In this document: in pieces, positions 7,964 to 14,807 of the stretch
Layout: each line of letters begins with the position of its first letter
Position numbering within the stretch: position 1 is the first letter of the stretch
Source of the DNA: Patescibacteria group bacterium
GTDB lineage: Bacteria > Patescibacteriota > Minisyncoccia > Phycocordibacterales > JAKFXT01
NCBI GenBank assembly: GCA_021731245.1
Contig: JAKFXT010000010.1
Span: 1-32,075, forward strand
Length of the DNA: 32,075 bases
Direction of reading: 5' to 3'
Translations under genes and position numbers: made by a program
The notes under the pieces: generated by a model
The model's database searches: none
What the model was told of the DNA's origin: nothing
Seen by the model: only the letters and a program-made list of their open reading frames with translations

Positions 7964-9619
7964 CTATTTTTTACGAGCAATAGCTGCTTTTAGAAACTCT
8001 GTGAAAAGTTTATGTGGCGCAAGGGGTCCCGCTTGAAACTCTGGATGAAATTGAGTGCCTAGGAAAAATGGGTGTTCTTTTTTAGAAAGTTCAGCTATTT
8101 CCATAAGACGACCATCGGGCGAGCGACCGGAAAAAATTAGCCCCGCTTCTTCAAGACGTGCAATGTATTCTGGGTTCACTTCATAGCGATGACGATGACG
8201 CTCACTAACTTCCGCTGTGCCGTAGGCACGGCGAGCAATTGTCCCCTGCTTTAAAACCGCTTTGTATGCACCAAGTCGCATTGAGCCACCATACTTTCCT
8301 TTTTCAATAAGTTCCTTTTGCTCTGGCATCACATCTATTAGCAAATGCTTGCCCTTAGGATTTATTTCTGCCGTGTGAGCATCTTTTATTCCCAAAACAT
8401 TTCTCGCGTATTCAATAACAGCAAGTTGCATACCATAACAAAGTCCGAAATATGGGATTTTATTCTCTCTTGCAAAACGAATAGCGTTTATTTTCCCCTC
8501 TATTCCAGTTTCACCGAATCCTCCTGGTACCAAGACACAATCATAATCCTTCAAAATCTTTAATTTACTTTTATCTTTCTCAAAATGTTTGGCATTAATC
8601 CAGCTAATCTCTGGTTTTCTATTTAAGTGATACGAGGAGAACTTAAGGGCCTCAATAACGGAAATGTATGCATCTGACAATACGAAATCTCCTGTGTCGA
8701 AATACTTACCGACCACAGCTATTTTTACTGACGCTTTGGCAGTTTTTACTTTACTTACAAAACGAGCCCATTCTTTCATTTCGCCATTCTTATGCCCCAA
8801 TTTCATAGAAAGCGCTTTTAAAATTAAGTCCCCGATATTATCTTTCTCAAAATTAATTGGCACTTCATAAATACTTTCTATGTCGGGCGCAGAAATTATG
8901 TGATCCGCAGAAACATTGCACCAAACAGAAAGTTTTTCTTTTCTTTTCCTATCAAGCGCCATTTCGCTTCGTGCAATTATTAAATCCGCCTGCAATCCGT
9001 GAGAATTAAGTTGTCTTACAGCGTTTTGCGTTGGCTTTGTTTTCATTTCACCAATTTTGGAAGGCACAGGTAAATATGAAACAACAATAGTCAAAATATT
9101 TTGCGGGTGTTTCATTTTCATCATTCGTGCCGCTTCTATGAAAAGAGCATTCTGAAAATCTCCAATCGTGCCACCAATTTCAATTATAGAAATGTCTGAT
9201 TTATTTACTTGAGCAGATTTCTCAATTCTAGAAATTATTTCTTCGGTGATGTGAGGGAGAGCTTCAACACATTTTCCTTTGTAATAAAGCGCGCGCTCTT
9301 TATCTATTACCGCCTTATAGACCATACCTGAAGTCATATAGTCGTGGTTTGTGAGATTGCGCCCCATAAAGCGCTCGTAGTTCCCCATATCTTGGTCAGT
9401 TTCTAAACCAGAATTCAAAACAAAAACTTCTCCGTGCTCGGTCGGATTCATTGTGCCAGCGTCAATATTTAAATACGGGTCAATCTTTATTGGATTGATT
9501 TTATATCCACGAGATTCCAAAATTTTTCCAATTGAAGCGGTGGCTATGCCTTTTCCAACACCGCTCATAACACCCCCAATAACAAAAATATATTTATGAT
9601 CTTTTTTAGGAGAATTCAT
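7964..9619 (-). CDS. pyrG: CTP synthase
   Basis: KYIFVIGGVMSGVGKGIATASIGKILESRGY; GGFGETGIEGK; YFGLCYGMQ glutaminase motif. Confidence 0.97.
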   Translation of the reverse strand: MNSPKKDHKYIFVIGGVMSGVGKGIATASIGKILESRGYKINPIKIDPYLNIDAGTMNPTEHGEVFVLNSGLETDQDMGNYERFMGRNLTNHDYMTSGMVYKAVIDKERALYYKGKCVEALPHITEEIISRIEKSAQVNKSDISIIEIGGTIGDFQNALFIEAARMMKMKHPQNILTIVVSYLPVPSKIGEMKTKPTQNAVRQLNSHGLQADLIIARSEMALDRKRKEKLSVWCNVSADHIISAPDIESIYEVPINFEKDNIGDLILKALSMKLGHKNGEMKEWARFVSKVKTAKASVKIAVVGKYFDTGDFVLSDAYISVIEALKFSSYHLNRKPEISWINAKHFEKDKSKLKILKDYDCVLVPGGFGETGIEGKINAIRFARENKIPYFGLCYGMQLAVIEYARNVLGIKDAHTAEINPKGKHLLIDVMPEQKELIEKGKYGGSMRLGAYKAVLKQGTIARRAYGTAEVSERHRHRYEVNPEYIARLEEAGLIFSGRSPDGRLMEIAELSKKEHPFFLGTQFHPEFQAGPLAPHKLFTEFLKAAIARKK

Positions 9620-9647
9620 TTTATCTTTTATAAAAAACCGTTTACAA

Positions 9648-9684
9648 AAAAATGGGGCAGGAGGATTTGAGCCCTTCCCTGCCG
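9648..9684 (-). terminator. Intrinsic terminator downstream of ftsX
   Basis: Minus strand GGCAGGGAAGG...CCTCCTGCC followed by ATTTTTTTG. Confidence 0.7.
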
Positions 9685-9749
9685 TAATTCATTCTATATG
9701 TTTATAAACGCCAAGACTACTGTGTATAGCGGAGTAGGAATTTGAAAAC

Positions 9750-10676
9750 CTATATCGTCAAGTAGCGACGAACCGCCAAATAACTACCAAATATGCCCAA
9801 AAAGACACTGGAGCCCATGATAATGCCGAATATTTGTGGGAAATTGCTTACATAGTAAGAAGCCAGGTTAAGCCCTCCGAAGAAAATGCTGGACGATGGT
9901 GCGAGCCACCAAGCAAACCCATAAAGAATGATGAGGGCGATAATACCAGCGATAGCGCCGGACATTATTCCGGTCACCATAAATGGACCTCTTATATACA
10001 TTAAAGATGCCCCCACAAGTCGCATAACAGATATTTCATCTCTTGCGGTGTAAATAACAAGTTGAATCATCACGAAAGTAATGAGTATAGACATCACTAT
10101 AAAAATCCCAACAATAAGTGTCCCGACACGAGTCGAGGAGCTTATTATTTTATTCAGAGCATCAATTGATGTCTTATTGTCGTAATAATTAATCTTACTA
10201 ATTAAAGAAGCGGAGCCGGTTGCACCAGCGCTTTTACCATCCAAAAACTTAGCGATGCTTTCATATTGAGAAGTGTCTCTTGCTCTAATATTTAAAGTGG
10301 CACCAAGTGGATTCTCTCCAAGTTCTTCTAGTGCCTGAATAGTAAGCTGATCATTCTCATGGCGACTCTTAAATTCTTCCAGTACTTGTTCGCGACTAAG
10401 ATATTCAACGGATTTTACTTCAACAAGTGCTTCTATATCTTTTTTCAATGCCAAAATATTTTCCTCAGGTGCCGTTGTTACAAAATAAACATTTATATCC
10501 ACTTTTTGTTTTAATTGTTCAAGGGACGATGTGAAAACAGCACTTCCAAAAATCATAAGTCCCACAACAAGCATTGTGATTATCATCACTAAAACAGAAG
10601 CGAGGGACACGAAGCCATTTCTCCAAAAGTTAATGAAACCGGATTTACATATTCTTTGTACGTTTGTCCAAAACAT
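9750..10676 (-). CDS. ftsX: Cell division protein FtsX (ABC permease)
   Basis: Four-TM permease layout, adjacent to ftsE; ARDEISVMRLVGAS motif. Confidence 0.9.
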   Translation of the reverse strand: MFWTNVQRICKSGFINFWRNGFVSLASVLVMIITMLVVGLMIFGSAVFTSSLEQLKQKVDINVYFVTTAPEENILALKKDIEALVEVKSVEYLSREQVLEEFKSRHENDQLTIQALEELGENPLGATLNIRARDTSQYESIAKFLDGKSAGATGSASLISKINYYDNKTSIDALNKIISSSTRVGTLIVGIFIVMSILITFVMIQLVIYTARDEISVMRLVGASLMYIRGPFMVTGIMSGAIAGIIALIILYGFAWWLAPSSSIFFGGLNLASYYVSNFPQIFGIIMGSSVFLGIFGSYLAVRRYLTI

Positions 10677-10680
10677 AATG

Positions 10681-11406
10681 TTATTTTAAATTATATCGCC
10701 CAGCTGGTTCATCACGAATTATTTTGCCCATTTCCATTGTTATTACACGTCTACCTAATGCATCCACTATCGCCTTGTTGTGAGTAGTCATAATTACGGT
10801 TGTTCCGAGATTATTTATTTTCTGCAAAATATTTACCACATCATTTGTGGCAACTGGATCCAGATTCCCCGTTGGCTCATCAGCAATAATAATGTCCGGC
10901 TGATTTATAATCGCACGCGCGATGGCCACTCTTTGCTTTTCTCCTCCTGAAAGCTCATGCGGAAAATTGTGAATTTTATCCTTCAAATCAACTAATTCTA
11001 AAACATGAGGAACGTCAGATGATATTTCTTCATCAGAACGCCCCGCGACTTCCATAGCAAAAGCGATATTTTCATAAGCGGTCTTATTGGGAAGTAGTCT
11101 AAAATCTTGAAAAACAGTCCCTATACGGCGACGAAAATCATTTATTTCCCCTTTGTTCAATAAATGTATATTGGTCTGCTCTACAAAAACAATGCCTTCT
11201 GAAGGAATTTCTTCAGCCAATAAAAGCTTAAGCATAGTAGTTTTACCTGCCCCCGAGTGCCCCACAATAGAAATGAACTCCTCTGGGTCCACCTTCATAT
11301 TTATGTCTCTCAAGACGAATCCGCTTGATGGGTATTGTTTGGAAACTTTATCAAAGAAAATCATAGGTGAATGGCCTTTTTCGGTTATTGTCTTAATCTC
11401 CTCCAT
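10681..11406 (-). CDS. ftsE: Cell division ATP-binding protein FtsE
   Basis: GHSGAGKTTMLKLL Walker A; LSGGEKQRVAIARAI signature; DEPTGNLD. Confidence 0.93.
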   Translation of the reverse strand: MEEIKTITEKGHSPMIFFDKVSKQYPSSGFVLRDINMKVDPEEFISIVGHSGAGKTTMLKLLLAEEIPSEGIVFVEQTNIHLLNKGEINDFRRRIGTVFQDFRLLPNKTAYENIAFAMEVAGRSDEEISSDVPHVLELVDLKDKIHNFPHELSGGEKQRVAIARAIINQPDIIIADEPTGNLDPVATNDVVNILQKINNLGTTVIMTTHNKAIVDALGRRVITMEMGKIIRDEPAGRYNLK

Positions 11407-11415
11407 TTTACCTTA

Positions 11416-12279
11416 TTAGTTAGCTTTTAAAAATGGCTCTATACCACCAGCCAACACTTTTTCAGTATCGTGCACTTCTACATTGGTCCTGTGATCCTTC
11501 ACAAGTTTATACGGGTGCAATACATAAGAGCGAATTTGATTACCCCACTCCACTTTTGTCGTCTTACTTATATACATGCCTTTTTCTTTGGCAATTCTTT
11601 CGTCCTCCCGTAACTTAAATAATTTTCCAGAAAGTAATTGCATACCTTTTTCCCTGTTTTGTGCCTGAGAGCGTTCGGACTCAACGTGCACAGAAAGTCC
11701 TGTAGGAATATGCACGATGCGCACAGAAGTTTCTCTTTTATTTACATTCTGCCCACCTGGACCTGATGAACGCGCAAACTCAATATTTAATTCATCTTCC
11801 GGTATCGGCATTTCATTTACTTTTTCGAATTTCGGAATCACTTCAACCATTGCAAAAGATGTATGTCTTTTTTTAGATGCATTAAACGGTGAGATGCGAA
11901 CCAGACGATGAACTCCGGATTCACTTTTTAATTCTCCATAGGCACCTTTTTTCCTAATTTCAAAAGTAATGTTTCGGAAACCTCCATGATCATTTTCATT
12001 TTTGTGTATTAAATATGATTCCATCCCCTGACGTTTCAAATACTTTTGATACATTTCATATAGCATATTGGCAAAGTCCTCCGCATCATCTCCACCGGCA
12101 CCTGCAAAAATAGTTATTATCGCTTCTTTACTATCATAACCAACACCACCCTCGGCGGTGGCTTTTAATTCTTTATGTTCTTTGACTAGCTCTTGGGCCT
12201 TTTCCTTATCAAGCCAAAAATCTGCTTGTTGCATCAGACCTTCAATTTCTTCAATACGCTTTTTACTTTCTTCAGACAT
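11416..12279 (-). CDS. prfB: Peptide chain release factor 2 (start at internal MSEESKKR)
   Basis: SSGPGGQNVNK (GGQ), VRISPFNASKKRHTSF (SPF motif of RF2). Confidence 0.9.
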   Translation of the reverse strand: MSEESKKRIEEIEGLMQQADFWLDKEKAQELVKEHKELKATAEGGVGYDSKEAIITIFAGAGGDDAEDFANMLYEMYQKYLKRQGMESYLIHKNENDHGGFRNITFEIRKKGAYGELKSESGVHRLVRISPFNASKKRHTSFAMVEVIPKFEKVNEMPIPEDELNIEFARSSGPGGQNVNKRETSVRIVHIPTGLSVHVESERSQAQNREKGMQLLSGKLFKLREDERIAKEKGMYISKTTKVEWGNQIRSYVLHPYKLVKDHRTNVEVHDTEKVLAGGIEPFLKAN

Positions 12280-12306
12280 TGAAACGATTATACCAGAGTA
12301 AACTTG

Positions 12307-12377
12307 AGCCGAAGGCGAGAATCGAACTCGCGTTTCTACTTTACGAAAGTAAAGTTCTGCCACTGAACTACTTCGGC
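12307..12377 (-). tRNA. tRNA-Thr(CGT)
   Basis: GCCGAAG/CTTCGGC acceptor, GTTC/GAAC D arm, TTACT-TTCGTAA-AGTAG anticodon arm, GCGAG-TTCGATT-CTCGC T arm. Confidence 0.9.
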
Positions 12378-12826
12378 TTGCGCTCTATTAACAAGCGCGC
12401 TTCTTGAGTTCTTTTGCTTGGGGCTCTATTTTTTCTACCCCTCCCCTTATTTAAGGCTGAAAAGGTCGGCAACAATGAATCACAGTTCGGACATATGAGA
12501 CGAAGATTGTCCTCTTTATTATTACGCCAATTTCCATCAATATGATCGGCAACTAAAGGAACTTTGCCTGTTTTTGGGTTAACTTTGGACCAACTGCAGA
12601 AACAGCACTTATTTCCAAATTTTTCCCTCAAATACCGTTTAACTTGAATCGAGACAATTCCTATACTCTGTAAGCCGCTCACTTCACCGGCTTTCCAAGC
12701 TCCAAGATAACGCGACTGCTGATATTTCTGTTGGCAAGCATTACTACAATACTTGTAATATGACCGAGCGGGCTCTTTATCGCACACTGGACATTTTGGG
12801 CGTATTTTTTTAGGGTTTGGCACCAA
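12368..12826 (-). CDS. HNH endonuclease family protein, 3' end overlapping tRNA-Thr(CGT)
   Basis: CPVCDKEPARSYYKYCSNACQ zinc-ribbon-like N-terminus; CCFCSW...VADHIDGNWRNNKEDNLRLICPNCDS HNH motif. Confidence 0.85.
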   Translation of the reverse strand: MVPNPKKIRPKCPVCDKEPARSYYKYCSNACQQKYQQSRYLGAWKAGEVSGLQSIGIVSIQVKRYLREKFGNKCCFCSWSKVNPKTGKVPLVADHIDGNWRNNKEDNLRLICPNCDSLLPTFSALNKGRGRKNRAPSKRTQEARLLIERKPK

Positions 12827-12902
12827 TTAATTATAACTTTGATGAAAACCACAATCAAGTTTATAAACTGGTCAGCAGTTGCTAACTTTAGATTTATTCT
12901 GG

Positions 12903-13169
12903 AGCCGAGAGGCGGGATTGAACCGCCGACCTCATCCTTCGCTTACACCTTCTCTTTATATATGCAGAAGGGCTAGACTGTATATCCTCCGATGCAATAT
13001 CGGAGCCCTTGTCAGTCGTTCGGGCTATTTATCAAACAAACGCCACGGTCTTGTCCCTTGAACTCTAGGGATATTAACCGTTATTCGGGATTCAAACGCG
13101 CATTACTGCGCATAGGGGCAAGGAGTGCTTCCTACCATGGATGTGCTCTACCAACTGAGCTATCTCGGC
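12903..13169 (-). tRNA. tRNA-Thr(GGT) interrupted by an intron (exons 13134-13169 and 12903-12939)
   Basis: Spliced sequence: GCCGAGA TA GCTC AGTTGGTA GAGC A CATCC ATGGTAA GGATG AGGTC GGCGG TTCAATC CCGCC TCTCGGC T, a 73-nt cloverleaf. Confidence 0.9.
12940..13133 (-). ncRNA. Group I-like self-splicing intron in tRNA-Thr(GGT), between positions 36 and 37
   Basis: 194 nt; 5' exon ends in U, intron ends in G; P1-like GGU|AGGA...UCCUUGCC; P7-like GACTG/CAGTC; P8-like CTCCGAT-ATTGC-ATCGGAG; P9-like CCTTCT...AGAAGG. Confidence 0.8.
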
Positions 13170-13231
13170 TTATTTTATTTTCAACAGAACAAAAAATACT
13201 ATAGCAATTTGACACTCTTTTGCAAAAAAGA

Positions 13232-13513
13232 TTAATCCTCTTTATCTTCCTTACGAAAGTGTTTATAAAGAGATCCGGTAAAAATTAGAATTGCAAAGCC
13301 CATGAGTAGAATCAAAATTGGATTTTCATGAAAAAACGGTATTCCGTCAATAACTCTTTCAAAACCATACAAAACTGAGACTAAGCCGAAAGTTGCCAGA
13401 ACAGAAAAAAGTAATGGGTAACGCCCAAGAACGTCACGTCCCCTCTCTTCCATGTAATCATGTACTTTCTGAGTTAAATTTTCTACTTCTTTAATAGGAT
13501 CTCTGTTGATCAT
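13232..13513 (-). CDS. Small hypothetical membrane protein (start at internal MINRDPIKEVENL)
   Basis: ORF; two hydrophobic segments; upstream part of supplied ORF is tRNA-Asp sequence. Confidence 0.65.
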   Translation of the reverse strand: MINRDPIKEVENLTQKVHDYMEERGRDVLGRYPLLFSVLATFGLVSVLYGFERVIDGIPFFHENPILILLMGFAILIFTGSLYKHFRKEDKED

Positions 13514-13528
13514 TTTATTTTTCCTTGG

Positions 13529-13602
13529 CGCGGCCAACCGGATTTGAACCGGCAACCTCTCGCGTGACAGGCGAGTGCTCTAACCAGTTGAGCTATGGCC
13601 GC
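13529..13602 (-). tRNA. tRNA-Asp(GTC)
   Basis: GCGGCCA/TGGCCGC acceptor, CTCGC-CTGTCAC-GCGAG anticodon arm. Confidence 0.93.
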
Positions 13603-13832
13603 ATTTGTGTTTTCAAAAACTTTCTTCCAGCTGCAGTTTTTAAGTATCTCTCACGAGAAACTGCTTCTGTTCTGGAATCAAATTTTTCAGTGTAAACAAT
13701 CTTTGGATTTACAAAATTCTTTATAGATTTAGTATCTCCTCTACAATGTTCACTAAAACGTCTTTCAAGATTATTTGTATGCCCCTTATAGAGCTTTCCA
13801 TTCTCATCTTGTAAAACGTATACAATAAACAT
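13593..13832 (-). CDS. GIY-YIG nuclease domain protein, 3' end overlapping tRNA-Asp
   Basis: MFIVYVLQDENGKLYKGHTNNLERRFSEHCRG...REAVSRERYLKTAAGRKFLK is GIY-YIG family-like. Confidence 0.88.
   Translation of the reverse strand: MFIVYVLQDENGKLYKGHTNNLERRFSEHCRGDTKSIKNFVNPKIVYTEKFDSRTEAVSRERYLKTAAGRKFLKTQMRP
13594..13606. repeat. Direct repeat copy 1 (TATGGCCGCATTT) spanning tRNA-Asp 5' end
   Basis: Identical to 13879-13891. Confidence 0.9.
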
Positions 13833-13846
13833 TTTCCATGTTGAGC

Positions 13847-13878
13847 CCCGCCCGTACCGAACGATACGTTCGGGCGGG
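13847..13878. repeat. GC-rich hairpin abutting direct repeat copy 2
   Basis: CCCGCCCG ... CGGGCGGG outer arms with inner AACG/CGTT pairing. Confidence 0.85.
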
Positions 13879-13891
13879 TATGGCCGCATTT
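13879..13891. repeat. Direct repeat copy 2 (TATGGCCGCATTT), displaced copy of tRNA-Asp 5' end
   Basis: Identical to 13594-13606. Confidence 0.9.
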
Positions 13892-13909
13892 TTCCGATCT
13901 TTAATCGGG

Positions 13910-13980
13910 TGCCGGTGAATGGAATCGGACCATTGTTTGAGGCTTATGAGTCCTCCGTTCTACCATTGAACTACACCGGC
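13910..13980 (-). tRNA. tRNA with CAT anticodon (elongator Met or Ile2)
   Basis: GCCGGTG/CACCGGC acceptor, GTTC/GAAC D arm, loop CTCATAA. Confidence 0.85.
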
Positions 13981-13981
13981 G

Positions 13982-14031
13982 TTATCGCTTGGTGACAGTA
14001 GAATTATATTTTCGTCTGTCACCAACGATAA
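13982..14031. repeat. Long inverted repeat between two CAT tRNA genes
   Basis: TTATCGCTTGGTGACAG / CTGTCACCAACGATAA, one-nt bulge. Confidence 0.85.
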
Positions 14032-14036
14032 ACGTG

Positions 14037-14107
14037 TTGCGGGGGCGGGACTTGAACCCACATCCCAAGGTTATGAGCCTCGTGAATTACCATTACTCTA
14101 CCCCGCT
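14037..14107 (-). tRNA. Initiator tRNA-fMet(CAT)
   Basis: AGCGGGG...CCCCGCA A: non-Watson-Crick 1:72, CTCATAA loop, fMet-like 3' end CCCCCGCAAC. Confidence 0.8.
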
Positions 14108-14188
14108 ATTAGAATAGGAGGCATTGTAGCAGAACTTGCCCCTTATGCAACAAACTAAATACGTATATTTTATAAAAATTATAAAAAA

Positions 14189-14806
14189 CTAAATATATTG
14201 AAACTCATTAAAGACATCTTCGTACAACCTAATAACGTGTCTCATTTCTCTTTCTGAAATCTCAAAACTAGAGCCTTCATGGGCGATTGAGTTTCTTATG
14301 CGATGAGCTTCCCACGCTTTATCAATTGTTTGAAAATCACTCCTATCCACTCTTTTTAATCTCTCCCCAAGAGTGTCCCCCAAATCATCAAATTGATGAA
14401 AAACTAATTCATCAAGCATTATGTCAGCCTCAAGTATGGCGAGACGCCATTCACTTGGAGTATTTGAATTCACGTGAGATTGAACTTGTTGCCACTTATG
14501 AAACCCGGGAGAATCTTTTCCAAAAACTTCTTCGTTTTTATGATGATAGTCATGCGTAACTTGCTGTACTTTTTTGTTTTCAATAGTTCTTATCTGGTAT
14601 ATACGAAACAAACAATAACCAATGCCTATAATTAAAATAAATGAAACAAAACTTGAAGCAAAAGAAAATGTTTCGTAAAAATTTAAAAATCTAGTAACAA
14701 CTTCCTGCTTATCTACCGCCTCTCCCCTATTTACGAAAATATTATATAACCACCAAATAATATTATCCCAAGGTATTATAGGCACTTCATAATTAGAACT
14801 GTTCAT
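14189..14806 (-). CDS. Hypothetical protein, one central TM plus cytosolic helical domain
   Basis: ORF; FASSFVSFILIIGIGYCLF TM segment. Confidence 0.6.
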   Translation of the reverse strand: MNSSNYEVPIIPWDNIIWWLYNIFVNRGEAVDKQEVVTRFLNFYETFSFASSFVSFILIIGIGYCLFRIYQIRTIENKKVQQVTHDYHHKNEEVFGKDSPGFHKWQQVQSHVNSNTPSEWRLAILEADIMLDELVFHQFDDLGDTLGERLKRVDRSDFQTIDKAWEAHRIRNSIAHEGSSFEISEREMRHVIRLYEDVFNEFQYI

Positions 14807-14807
14807 A

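Noticed and set aside
12280-12363. N-terminal extension of the prfB ORF (MAELYFRKVETRVRFSPSAQVYS...)
   Set aside because: It is readthrough of tRNA-Thr(CGT) sequence; MSEESKKR is the plausible start
12827-12902. Possible distal direct repeat for the HNH gene, analogous to the GIY-YIG cassette
   Set aside because: No copy of the tRNA-Thr(CGT) 5' end found upstream of the HNH gene; insertion scar therefore not claimed there
12879-13204. Plus-strand ORFs across tRNA-Thr(GGT), considered as intron-encoded proteins
   Set aside because: Cover tRNA exons and structured intron antisense, no nuclease motifs; intron treated as ORF-less
13514-13555. N-terminal extension MPVQIRLAAPRKNK of the 13232 ORF
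   Set aside because: Translation of the tRNA-Asp 3' end; internal MINRDP start preferred
14287-14559. Plus-strand 90-aa ORF inside the 14189-14806 gene
   Set aside because: Antisense shadow ORF with no recognisable family
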